Origin: Phycisphaerae bacterium
Lineage (GTDB): Bacteria > Planctomycetota > Phycisphaerae > Sedimentisphaerales > SG8-4
DNA: 42,235 nt
Reading direction: 5' to 3'
Assembly (NCBI GenBank): GCA_030614945.1
Contig: JAUXAH010000001.1
Span: 1-42,235 of the forward strand
Below, piece after piece: positions 14,738 through 21,398 of the stretch. The notes below the pieces were generated by a model. The model was not told where the DNA came from and searched no databases. It worked only from the letters and a program-made list of their open reading frames with translations. Position 1 is the stretch's first letter. Each line of letters starts with the position of its first letter. The position numbers were made by a program, and so were the translations under genes.

Positions 14738-15177
14738 CCTCAAAGGCTCCCTCAGAGATGCCCTCTCTCTTAATGATTAACCTAGTCTCAAGAATAATAA
14801 TACTCATAAGAATAAGAGAAAAGATAAGAATAAGAGCCCGAAAACAGCACTTTCCTTCATATTAGTGTGCCCTTGGGGCCCCAATTTTCTTATTTATGCT
14901 GGTAGACTCTTCATAAAGCCTTTAAGCGCAGCGGACCTAATACACTCGGGACCCGTCCGGGATCTTTGCCATGATCTTATCTCTGATCCCCCAACCGAGG
15001 GATCTCCACAGTCTAACAGGACGGGTGCCCCACTCCTACGAAGAGTCTATAAGGGCTTTCAAATTATGCTAAGCATATATGTGTGCACATATATGTCAAG
15101 CATCCATGTAAAACATCATGTATAACATCACCTTGCGAAGAGTCTACCTGTTACGTAAAGTGTAACACTCTCGCCAA
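14738..15177. promoter_or_regulatory. Non-coding hub with nested inverted repeats
   Basis: No ORF here is convincing. Seen in order: two ATAAGAATAAGAG copies 18 bases apart (14806-14818, 14824-14836); a stem ACCCGTCC (14951-14958) with GGACGGGT (15019-15026), extendable by GGG/CCC with one bulged base and enclosing GGGATC/GATCCC; a 22-bp perfect palindrome (15074-15095, arms CATATATGTG/CACATATATG); and TGTTAC/GTAACA near 15150-15170. AGACTCTTC-type sites flank the large hairpin. It may be an origin, a structured RNA or a complex operator. Confidence 0.5.
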
Positions 15178-15237
15178 GTGCGAATTTCGTAATTTAGCAG
15201 CTGTGGATCCTTACGGATTCCGGGGGATATCGGTACG
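15178..15237 (+). repeat. 60-bp dispersed repeat, copy A
   Basis: This 60-bp sequence (begins GTGCGAATTTCGTAA, contains TGTGGATCCTTACGGATTCC, ends CGGTACG) matches the reverse complement of 28736-28795 at 55 of 60 positions. Its left part and TTACGGATTC are complementary, so it can form a hairpin. It lies 36 bases downstream of the PolX stop. Partial relatives are at 29800-29814 and 37845-37885. Confidence 0.75.
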
Positions 15238-15273
15238 AAAAACAGAGCTCCAGGTGCGTTCTACGAAGAGTCT

Positions 15274-15786
15274 CTATAGCCTCCGTTCAGGAGGAATGTA
15301 TCGCATATCAAGAGCCTGGAAGATATCCTGCTCTTCCTTGTTGGCCACTACGTTTCCATCCTTTATGAGCCCACGTTTTGCGCTCAGCATCATCCCCCTG
15401 CGTTTGGCTCGGCTGCACAGTTTTATGTTGTGGTCTATGCTTCCGGTGCGAATCAACAAGAGAACCCCCCAAGTTTCAGGGCGAGCCCTGTAGATGTCCA
15501 CCGTTAGATCCACGTTGGGAAAGCCTAAAGTCATTAGTTCGGGCCCCTTCTTGATCTTCTTCATTTTCAGTCGACTGATTAGACGATTGTAGATGCTGTT
15601 CCAGGAGGAATCAGGGTCGACGTTGAAGACTCCCACCTGCAGCTGCTTAGGAATCACAACAAGGTCGATGTCTCGAACTTGAGGCCTTCGCCGGCGTACA
15701 CTGCCAACAACAGCTGCTCGAGAAACTAAGGGCCCTATACAGGTAAGGATTTGTTCTGCATACTTCTCTGCCTCAGCTAACTTCAT
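15274..15786 (-). CDS. Minimal family X DNA polymerase-like nucleotidyltransferase
   Basis: 170 aa from ATG 15786, preceded by GGAGG and overlapping the upstream stop by 4 bases. GSVRRRRPQVRDIDLVVIP (28-46) is the Pol beta palm motif with catalytic Asp39/Asp41; the third Asp is in LTVDIY (97). The thumb follows (DHNIKLCSRAKRRGMML, then EEQDIFQALDMRYIPPERR). The 8-kDa lyase and PHP domains of cellular PolX are missing, a size comparable to the viral PolX of African swine fever virus. Possible gap-filling repair of the viral genome. Confidence 0.85.
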   Translation of the reverse strand: MKLAEAEKYAEQILTCIGPLVSRAAVVGSVRRRRPQVRDIDLVVIPKQLQVGVFNVDPDSSWNSIYNRLISRLKMKKIKKGPELMTLGFPNVDLTVDIYRARPETWGVLLLIRTGSIDHNIKLCSRAKRRGMMLSAKRGLIKDGNVVANKEEQDIFQALDMRYIPPERRL

Positions 15787-15977
15787 GCCCCTGGGGCCTC
15801 CATTTTGGTTAGGAGTGAAAGGAACATGGCTGTGAAAAGTGTCCACGTGGACAGGAAGGCGCCCCATGCTATAGTTGTGGTTAGGTGCGTTGATGAGGTT
15901 AGGTTTACGCCGAACCAGACACCGAGAAAAACCCATACCGCTCCCGTCAAGAATGCTGCTAACATAAAGTCTTTCAT
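15783..15977 (-). CDS. Small membrane protein, two TM segments
   Basis: 64 aa; two hydrophobic helices (MLAAFLTGAVWVFLGVWFGV and TIAWGAFLSTWTLFTAMFLS) joined by a short Thr/Ser loop. Its stop overlaps the PolX start by 4 bases, so the two are probably co-translated. Could be a holin-like or virion membrane protein; no decisive motif. Confidence 0.7.
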   Translation of the reverse strand: MKDFMLAAFLTGAVWVFLGVWFGVNLTSSTHLTTTIAWGAFLSTWTLFTAMFLSLLTKMEAPGA

Positions 15978-15998
15978 TTCAATCTCCTAACATTTTAC

Positions 15999-16199
15999 CT
16001 AAACTGTTACCTCGAATAAAGGAGCTAAATTAATAATGGGAAAATCGATTTCACAATAGCATCTTCCAGTGTGCCAATCAAAAATGTGGCCACAGGCTAA
16101 AGGTAGCAAAGTTCTACCTGCTTTAACCACTTCTGGAGTAAAATCTATAGCCACATCTCGGGACTTTTTACATATTGAACATAAAGCGTGAAGTGGCAT
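15999..16199 (-). CDS. Small zinc-finger-like protein, 66 aa
   Basis: CSIC near the N-terminus and LACGHIFDWHTGRCYC in the middle supply a C-x2-C ... C-x-H ... C-x-C set typical of a zinc ribbon or treble clef. It starts 7 bases downstream of the HerA-like ATPase stop in the same leftward operon. Function unknown. Confidence 0.7.
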   Translation of the reverse strand: MPLHALCSICKKSRDVAIDFTPEVVKAGRTLLPLACGHIFDWHTGRCYCEIDFPIINLAPLFEVTV

Positions 16200-16206
16200 T
16201 TTTCAT

Positions 16207-17859
16207 TCAACCCCCTTTGACTTTTAGAAGACCTTTCTCTCGAGCGGTCTCTGGCTTCATCTTTACGCGGTAGTCCCATCTGTTACCCGCCTTAACCTTC
16301 TCGAAGTATCCCCAGGCCACAAACTGCGTCAACGGTTTACCATAGTTAGGATAGGCTTCTTTCCTTCCGAACCGCTGCGCCATAATCATGTTGAGTTGTC
16401 TAAGCCTGAATGCTTTGTCTGGCAGCAGCCCTTCAGCGTAAACGATGGCGATTCTTCCAAGTAGACTCTTTTGGCTGAGGCCTAACGGCTCACGAAGAGT
16501 CTTTACTGTGAGTGGTGGCTGCTCTGTCAGAACTGTGACTTCAGACGGCCCGGGTTCAAATCCCGGCGCCTTTGGTACCTCATCTAGCCGTAGAAACTTC
16601 AGGAAGGAATTCCGCAGATTATCCACGTCTTCACCTTGCTGCTTGAACCGCCTCAAATCCTTCACTTCAAAGTCCAGCTGCTCAACTGTATCTACAAGAA
16701 TCTTGTTTCCTTCGCCAAGATTCAGGATTCTTGTTTTGAGCTCCTTTCTTACCAGTTCAACCCGCCCGGCAAACTCTTTCTCAATTTTCTCTCGCTTACG
16801 TTTCTCCTCTTCCCACTTTTCTTTATAAACCAAATCTTCATCCTCCTTTTTGACTTTAAGATAATGATCACGAACAAACTCGGGGGTCAGCTCTCCTCGA
16901 GCAACCTTCCTAGCCACGTCTTCAGGAACCCCGGCAGGCAAAACATAAACCGTCTCAACCATGTCTCCACAAGCCGCGATGAAATGCCCAATCTTGAGGC
17001 GCCGGATCTCCACGGGCTTCGGCTTCGAAGCGCGGGGCAACGGAATGGCGTCGATAGTACGGTCAACCTCATGGGTTTCTTTTTGGCGCCCCAGAATCCA
17101 GTTGTCAACCTGCCGTAGCGGCGTTTTGTCAACGCCTGCGATGTCCTGGCTGTCCAGCCACAGGTAGTTGTCGATCGTGGCTCCTTCGCGTATGAACCGT
17201 TCAAAGAACACTTTCACCGGGCTTCCCCGGGCCTGCGGCAGAAACTTCCAGCATTCAGGCACTACAATAACGATGTTTCTTTCAAACTCGAGAATGTATT
17301 CCATGACGCTGCGGATGATGAGAGCCTGCATTTCCGGTTTAGCGTAGAGTTCCTCGAGATCCATGACGTTGACGCCGGGACCTATATCCAGTTTGTCGGT
17401 GAAATCAAGTTTTTCGATTGACGGTAGCACAAGATCAAGATAAGCCTGTAGGTTAGTGAAAATCGACTTATCTATGGCTCGGAGCCTCTCTCTCGAGAGA
17501 AACTCTTTCACTCGCGCGTAGACGTCTTGTAGACTCTTCGTGCCTTTGCACGCTCGGATAATCCAGCTGCGCTCAAACTTCATTTTCTCTCTGAGCGTAG
17601 CTTCTATGAGACTTGAAACGTACTGCCAATCGCTTCTCTCTCGGAAATACAGCGGCAGCAACCGCCCTACCCTTTCAAACCCCTTCTCGCCACGCTTCGT
17701 CTTGAACACGATAGCTCTGAGGCCGCTACGTTGAATCAAAGCCTCGATCGCCGTGGTCTTTCCTGAAAGAGCTGTCATTCCGGTGATAACCAGATGGTGA
17801 AGCGGAACTTCAAACGGTTTGCCTTCTGGAACAGTGAACCCTAAAAGAATCTTAGTCAC
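16207..17859 (-). CDS. HerA/FtsK-superfamily ATPase with winged C-terminal region
   Basis: 550 aa. Walker A GMTALSGKTT (27-36) and Walker B IVIVVPE (196-202) with the usual arginine-rich downstream region; IGPGVNVMDLEEL fits HerA-like proteins. A charged coiled coil (about 330-410) leads to a linker with PGFEPG (about 430) and a C-terminal helical domain (LLGRIAIVYAEGLLPDKAFR) that could be a winged helix. HerA-type enzymes pump or package DNA; here packaging or conjugation-like transfer is possible. The linker DNA carries a perfect tRNA T-arm (16550-16573). Confidence 0.85.
   Translation of the reverse strand: MTKILLGFTVPEGKPFEVPLHHLVITGMTALSGKTTAIEALIQRSGLRAIVFKTKRGEKGFERVGRLLPLYFRERSDWQYVSSLIEATLREKMKFERSWIIRACKGTKSLQDVYARVKEFLSRERLRAIDKSIFTNLQAYLDLVLPSIEKLDFTDKLDIGPGVNVMDLEELYAKPEMQALIIRSVMEYILEFERNIVIVVPECWKFLPQARGSPVKVFFERFIREGATIDNYLWLDSQDIAGVDKTPLRQVDNWILGRQKETHEVDRTIDAIPLPRASKPKPVEIRRLKIGHFIAACGDMVETVYVLPAGVPEDVARKVARGELTPEFVRDHYLKVKKEDEDLVYKEKWEEEKRKREKIEKEFAGRVELVRKELKTRILNLGEGNKILVDTVEQLDFEVKDLRRFKQQGEDVDNLRNSFLKFLRLDEVPKAPGFEPGPSEVTVLTEQPPLTVKTLREPLGLSQKSLLGRIAIVYAEGLLPDKAFRLRQLNMIMAQRFGRKEAYPNYGKPLTQFVAWGYFEKVKAGNRWDYRVKMKPETAREKGLLKVKGG
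16550..16573 (+). other. tRNA T-arm-like sequence inside ATPase gene
   Basis: CCGGG-TTCAAAT-CCCGG followed by CGCCTTT reads as a T-stem/loop plus 3' acceptor strand on the plus strand, antisense to the HerA-like gene, where it encodes PGFEPG in a linker. No 5' acceptor or D arm is visible. Near it, AGACTCTT (16463-16470) and AAGAGTCT (16495-16502) form an inverted repeat. It may be a second or alternative attachment site, or a relic of past integration. Confidence 0.45.
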
Positions 17860-18190
17860 TTTTCTTCTCCTCTTCTGCCTTCTTCCTCGCAGCTGAAAAA
17901 GCGAGGGTCGCAGCTAGAGTCTGGCTCATACCGACCGTCCGTCCGAGTCTCCAAAGTGGCGGTACTGGTCGCCCTCTTTGCCCTCTTTTCTTCTCTTTAG
18001 CTTCAAGTCGCTCCTTCTTCTGCCGAGCTTTGATTTTAGGCCATTCCAGGTTGAAGGAGAACCTGCGCTTTCGGATCTGCACTCTCTCGTGGCAGCCAGG
18101 ACGAGGGCACATCACATATTTTCGATTCTGATGTTTCTCCCTGTTCACCGGAAACCTGTGGCCGCTGCTGCATCTGACCATTTCAGTCAT
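17852..18190 (-). CDS. Zinc-binding basic protein, about 112 aa
   Basis: CSSGHRFPV and VMCPRPGC give a C/H-C-C metal site near the N-terminus; the rest is very basic (KIKARQKKERLEAKEKKRGQ) and ends in a Lys/Glu tail. I prefer ATG 18190 (MTEMVRCSSGH) over the longer frame from 18229. It overlaps the HerA-like start by 8 bases, so is probably coupled. May bind nucleic acid as a partner of the ATPase. Confidence 0.65.
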   Translation of the reverse strand: MTEMVRCSSGHRFPVNREKHQNRKYVMCPRPGCHERVQIRKRRFSFNLEWPKIKARQKKERLEAKEKKRGQRGRPVPPLWRLGRTVGMSQTLAATLAFSAARKKAEEEKKSD

Positions 18191-18278
18191 GTACGTCGCA
18201 CTTCTCCTAAGCCAATGAACAGGCTCCATTTACCGACTACGATGTGGAAGCTCCAGATCTCCCGGAGTTTAACCTTCT

Positions 18279-18770
18279 TCATCTCGCGCCCTCCATTTTC
18301 ACCGGCTTCCTGTTAATGAAGCGGTCTTTCATATCGTCTTTCCCGCCGAAAACATACGCCATATCACCAAGCACAAGCGTCCGGTCCCTCGCGCCCTCCA
18401 AAGCCTTCACTAGCTCCCACAGAACCGGCGGCGCGTCAAAACGCTCCCAATATGATGGGTTTTTGATCCATGCAGCAGTACCGACTTTCGCTGGCTTCTT
18501 CTGAAACGTCTGCCATGGACACCCATCAAGCTCAGCCAAGTCGATTTCTGGAATGACACTCCGGACCACATCTTCGGGTACATGCTTCTCTTGTCCCAGC
18601 CAGTCGTCTATTTTGAAGCTGAGATCCAGCCGCAGCTTCTCCAGCTCATCCGGGGATAGGTCAGACACGTCAGCCTCTAATCTATAGATAACTTTGTTCC
18701 ATACGTCCGCGGCAACCTGAGTCGTCCGGCCCTTCTCCACATGCAACTTAACAATTTTCATCAGGGTCAT
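18279..18770 (-). CDS. Hypothetical protein, 163 aa
   Basis: An N-terminal alpha/beta part (MKIVKLHVEKGRTTQVAADV) is followed by helices and a C-terminal part with GTAAWIKNPSYWERF and VLGDMAYVFGG ... FINRKPVK. The C-terminal pattern recalls small conserved archaeal proteins, but I cannot name one. The start may be the second Met (18761). Part of the leftward operon with the HerA-like ATPase. Confidence 0.7.
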   Translation of the reverse strand: MTLMKIVKLHVEKGRTTQVAADVWNKVIYRLEADVSDLSPDELEKLRLDLSFKIDDWLGQEKHVPEDVVRSVIPEIDLAELDGCPWQTFQKKPAKVGTAAWIKNPSYWERFDAPPVLWELVKALEGARDRTLVLGDMAYVFGGKDDMKDRFINRKPVKMEGAR

Positions 18771-18871
18771 TCCTGCATCTTAAGCAAGATTTCTGCTAGA
18801 AGATTTCTACATTTCTGGCATTCTAGGACATGTGTAAGGAATGCCGTGGTAAGTAAACAGTCGTCACCCAA

Positions 18872-19096
18872 TCAGGAGTACTCCTTCTCTTTCTTCCATT
18901 CACTTGGGCGTTGAAGATGGCGTTGTTGGTGTGTTGCTCTCAGCAGCCAGTGATAGGCGGGGCAATGTTTATAACTAATGGGGCTTGAAGTTTCCACGCG
19001 CGCGCGCGTTTCCACACTCTTTCGACAGAACGCTTTGAAGTGGTTCTCAGTTATTTGGTCGTCACAGGTGTCTATAACCGGACACTCCTTCATCAC
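18872..19096 (-). CDS. Small Cys-rich protein, 74 aa
   Basis: ECPVIDTCDDQITENHFKAF, then FCRKS and HCPAYHWLL give four cysteines and several histidines, compatible with a zinc or Fe-S site. The start overlaps the HTH gene stop by 4 bases. Its tail is polar (WKKEKEYS). Function unknown. Confidence 0.65.
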   Translation of the reverse strand: MMKECPVIDTCDDQITENHFKAFCRKSVETRARVETSSPISYKHCPAYHWLLRATHQQRHLQRPSEWKKEKEYS

Positions 19097-19308
19097 TCTA
19101 ACGCTCCTGGAAGTTTAGCCATCCACCGCTCGACTTCTCGGATAAATTCTCTTGCTTTGCGGTAGCGCCACTTTAGTCTCACAATTCTGTTGTATGCTGT
19201 TGTCGATGGGATCCCCAGCACCTCAGCAGCTAAGGCAATAGTGCCGTGTTCCCTCCATTTTTCTAACACTTTGATCTCTTTATCGGTTACTCTCAAATAC
19301 TTCGGCAC
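19093..19308 (-). CDS. HTH transcription regulator, 71 aa
   Basis: VTDKEIKVLEKWREHGTIAL followed by AAEVLGIPSTTAYNRIVRLK is a standard sigma-like/MarR-like HTH, with a basic helix and a C-terminal helix. It is first in the leftward operon; a TATA-like TTTATATG lies about 40-50 bases upstream (19350-19360). It likely controls this operon. Confidence 0.8.
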   Translation of the reverse strand: MPKYLRVTDKEIKVLEKWREHGTIALAAEVLGIPSTTAYNRIVRLKWRYRKAREFIREVERWMAKLPGALE

Positions 19309-19535
19309 TTTCTAAGCTCTCCGCTTTATACGTCAATCATTCGTGCATATAAAGGTTTAAGGAATATAATTATCTGCTAAAAAGAGCTAGTTTTAAATAG
19401 TCTAGGTTAGCGACTTAAAAGCACCTACTCTCCAACATGCCGTATGCACCGCCCAAAACAGGCTTCTTTCAAAGAAAGGAGACAGTTCCAACCCTCTTTT
19501 TCGGTCAGTGAGTGCCGAAAACTGTAAAAGCGTAT
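19309..19535. promoter_or_regulatory. Promoter region upstream of HTH-led operon
   Basis: Leftward TATA-like TTTATATG at about 19350-19360 precedes the HTH gene. A rightward TATA-like TTTTAAATA (about 19392-19400) precedes a 24-codon ORF (19438-19512, MPYAPPKTGF...) too short to support. No other gene is seen. Confidence 0.45.
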
Positions 19536-19919
19536 TTATCCGAGCAGTTTCCACCCAAGTTTTTTGCCGAAGAGTCTCACGGCCAGTCGACGCCAGAAAC
19601 ATTTAGACGGACCTGGCTCTGACCCTCCGTTGTACCAGCGTAGGCTGTCGCGGTTGGTGTTCATCCAGACTGCGCCCAGAAAGTTTCCCTGGCTCATCAG
19701 TTCGTCGCTGAGCTCAGTCATCCTCTTTTTCTCCAGCTCGAGGATCCCCGGGAAGTTCGGTTCACCCGTCTGCATACGTTCATGCAGCAGCTTAAAGCCA
19801 TAGTTGAATGATTCCTGGAACTCTTTGAGCGCCGACGTCACAAAACCAACAATTTCAACGTAGCAGTGAACGGCTCTGGCGCCGTTGCGTTTGGCTTGCC
19901 ATCCACCGTCTTGACCCAT
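19536..19919 (-). CDS. Caspase-like protein, C-terminal part in another frame
   Basis: 127 aa. GARAVHCYVEIVGFVTSALK, EFQESFNYG and MTELSDELMSQGNFLGAVWM ... DSLRWYNG read as the natural continuation of the caspase-like domain in the overlapping ORF 19838-20248. The two frames overlap by 82 bases and the switch would fall near 19890-19925. It could start separately at ATG 19919, or be joined by a frameshift. A simple sequencing indel cannot be excluded. Confidence 0.65.
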   Translation of the reverse strand: MGQDGGWQAKRNGARAVHCYVEIVGFVTSALKEFQESFNYGFKLLHERMQTGEPNFPGILELEKKRMTELSDELMSQGNFLGAVWMNTNRDSLRWYNGGSEPGPSKCFWRRLAVRLFGKKLGWKLLG

Positions 19920-20248
19920 AAGCAGGCTAGGGTATAGACGATCCTGCCTATCAGCAGCTCGTCGTTAGATTTGTCGATGATGTAGTCTTCGCCTCCTTGG
20001 GCCACTAAACCCTGTTCGTCTCCGTGATCGTAGAAGATGAGATCTACCTGAGGCATCGCTTTCAGCAGCTCCGTAACAGCCTGGCGGGTAGCCTCTGGAC
20101 CTGAACAGTCAAAAAAGTTGGCTCCAGCCTTTTTCAGCAGATCTATGAGTTCCTGACAAAACACGTGGCTGTACTGCGTAGCCTCATCAAAACGTGGGCG
20201 TGCTATGATCCAGGATTGTTTCGTGTCTTGTTCCTCCGGGCATTCCAT
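19838..20248 (-). CDS. Caspase-like (CHAT/C25-type) protein, N-terminal catalytic part
   Basis: 136 aa. Strand-helix units SWIIARPRFDEATQYSHVF and ANFFDCSGPEATRQAVTELL lead to DLIFYDHGDEQG (His75) and VYTLACLWV (Cys109), the His-Cys dyad positions of caspase-hemoglobinase-fold peptidases. After Cys109 the frame degenerates (NATAPEPFTATLKLLVL) while the expected continuation is in the frame of 19536-19919. Possible roles are virion maturation, lysis or host-death control. Confidence 0.65.
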   Translation of the reverse strand: MECPEEQDTKQSWIIARPRFDEATQYSHVFCQELIDLLKKAGANFFDCSGPEATRQAVTELLKAMPQVDLIFYDHGDEQGLVAQGGEDYIIDKSNDELLIGRIVYTLACLWVKTVDGKPNATAPEPFTATLKLLVL

Positions 20249-20463
20249 TGTGTGCGGAACAGAAACTCTTTCACGGATTTGTCAAGTTGCGTCGCCATCT
20301 GAAAAGCGAATTTTTCGTCAGCCCAAAACTTTTTTATGATGTCTTCTTTGGTGAGAACTTGGGTGCCTAAAACCATTTTCTCGTCGTCAGGCAAGGCCGT
20401 TATTACTTTTATGGTGTTCTCTAGCACTCGTTGGCCTAGTTGAGCAGCAGTGTTCTTGTTCAA
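20203..20463 (-). CDS. Hypothetical protein, 86 aa
   Basis: Mostly helical (RVLENTIKVITALPDDEKMV, EDIIKKFWADEKFAFQMATQ) with a basic tail. Overlaps the caspase-like start by 46 bases and lies 2 bases after the small membrane protein gene, so the three form one unit. No family recognised; it could be a partner or inhibitor of the caspase-like protein. Confidence 0.65.
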   Translation of the reverse strand: MNKNTAAQLGQRVLENTIKVITALPDDEKMVLGTQVLTKEDIIKKFWADEKFAFQMATQLDKSVKEFLFRTQWNARRNKTRNNPGS

Positions 20464-20465
20464 GA

Positions 20466-20663
20466 CTATTCCGCCTTTGCTTCTAGCTTTCCTTTACGTT
20501 TCCCTAAATAGAAGCCTACAGTGCCCCCGCCGAGTATTATTGATATGATAAGCAAGAGAAGGTCTGTTATGTCGTCTGTGGGCAAGACGCCTGCGATGCC
20601 GAGTGCGGTGACGCAGATCATGAACACGATGGCAATGATGTAGATCCAAGGGTCTTTTTCCAT
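20466..20663 (-). CDS. Small membrane protein, two TM segments
   Basis: 65 aa: two hydrophobic helices (YIIAIVFMICVTALGIAGVL and LLLLIISIILGGGTVGFYLG) followed by a basic tail KRKGKLEAKAE. The topology is that of a holin or small virion membrane protein. Being next to the caspase-like gene it could belong to an egress module (inference). Confidence 0.7.
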   Translation of the reverse strand: MEKDPWIYIIAIVFMICVTALGIAGVLPTDDITDLLLLIISIILGGGTVGFYLGKRKGKLEAKAE

Positions 20664-20721
20664 TCTGTTTCCCTCTACCCTTACTTTCTATTTCAGGATA
20701 TATGATTTGTGTCGAAGAGAT

Positions 20722-21138
20722 TTAAATTAACCCGAAAACCGTGGCTAGGTAAGCTACGACTAAAGCTGCATCCGCTATGGCTAGGCCTGCTCCAGCAATC
20801 AATGGCAACACGTCTTCTTCGGGGGGTGGACCATCTTCACCTACGATAATAGACACCTGGTTTGAGGCAATTATTCCTTCCACTCCAGCTTGGAACGTAA
20901 CCTGTTTTCCGGTGATGTGGCTTCCAAGCGCGTATTCTTGGGTGGCGCTGCCGGTTTGTCCGGTGCCTACTTGGAACAGAAACATATATCCCCATGGTGC
21001 TCCCTCGAGGCTATAGTAGAGATTTATTATGTTGTGGGGTGTCTCGCCTTCCCAGTCTACATAGACGGCAAAATCGTATCTGTGGTCGCCTTTCGCATCT
21101 AGTCCAAGATATGTCACAGTTAATGTTAGAGTTGCCAC
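20722..21138 (-). CDS. Beta-rich surface protein with C-terminal anchor
   Basis: 138 aa. A beta sandwich-like ectodomain (TLTLTVTYLGLDAKGDHRYD) is followed by a Pro/Glu linker and the tail LPLIAGAGLAIADAALVVAY. That tail closely resembles the end of the protein at 21399-22391, so both probably use the same membrane anchor. Likely a virion or cell-surface protein. Confidence 0.75.
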   Translation of the reverse strand: MATLTLTVTYLGLDAKGDHRYDFAVYVDWEGETPHNIINLYYSLEGAPWGYMFLFQVGTGQTGSATQEYALGSHITGKQVTFQAGVEGIIASNQVSIIVGEDGPPPEEDVLPLIAGAGLAIADAALVVAYLATVFGLI

Positions 21139-21211
21139 TTTTTATGTCTCATTAAAGAATTGGGGGTTTAAGGCTTTAATGTTTTGCCTTTAGACAGAAA
21201 AAAAGGGAGAT

Positions 21212-21358
21212 TTAGGGTGTCGGCGTCGGCCCGATTTCTATTCTGTCAGTTGCGGGATCCACGTCGACGTCTTTTTCTACGCCGGCAGCCAAGGTTGTGA
21301 CGACTTCCTTGATTACGGTGACGTCCATGCTTGTTGTTCCAGTGTTCTTGATTTTCAC
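21212..21358 (-). CDS. Small beta-rich protein, 48 aa
   Basis: Reads from GTG 21358, preceded by GAGAGGGGG, to TAA at 21212. KIKNTGTTSMDVTVIKEVVT is the strand pattern of CARDB-like or related extracellular beta domains; the C-terminus is EIGPTPTP. It sits between two anchored surface-protein genes of the same strand, so is likely a virion component. Confidence 0.6.
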   Translation of the reverse strand: MKIKNTGTTSMDVTVIKEVVTTLAAGVEKDVDVDPATDRIEIGPTPTP

Positions 21359-21398
21359 CGTTTCTTTGCCCCCTCTCTAATTACCTGCCTCTTCAAAT

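Larger units (their letters stand above)
14166..15273. repeat. Cluster of AGACTCTTCGT motifs
   Basis: The exact 11-mer occurs at 14166-14176 (+), 14598-14608 (+), 15038-15048 (-) and 15263-15273 (-) in this cluster, and elsewhere at 11807-11817 (+), 16492-16502 (-), 17531-17541 (+) and 42004-42014 (+). Ten-base versions are at 15136-15145 (-), 19568-19577 (-) and 24126-24135 (+), and a nine-base one at 14904-14912. About 0.02 exact 11-mers would be expected by chance. Several fall inside coding sequence, so the DNA motif itself seems selected. Confidence 0.75.

Noticed and set aside
14865..15493. Rightward ORFs across the non-coding hub and PolX
   Set aside because: They read through inverted repeats and the 60-bp repeat (spurious VDPYGFRGIS) and lie antisense to PolX; no SD or domain.
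19438..19512. 24-codon ORF after a TATA-like box
   Set aside because: Too short and without SD or relatives visible; recorded only in the promoter entry.
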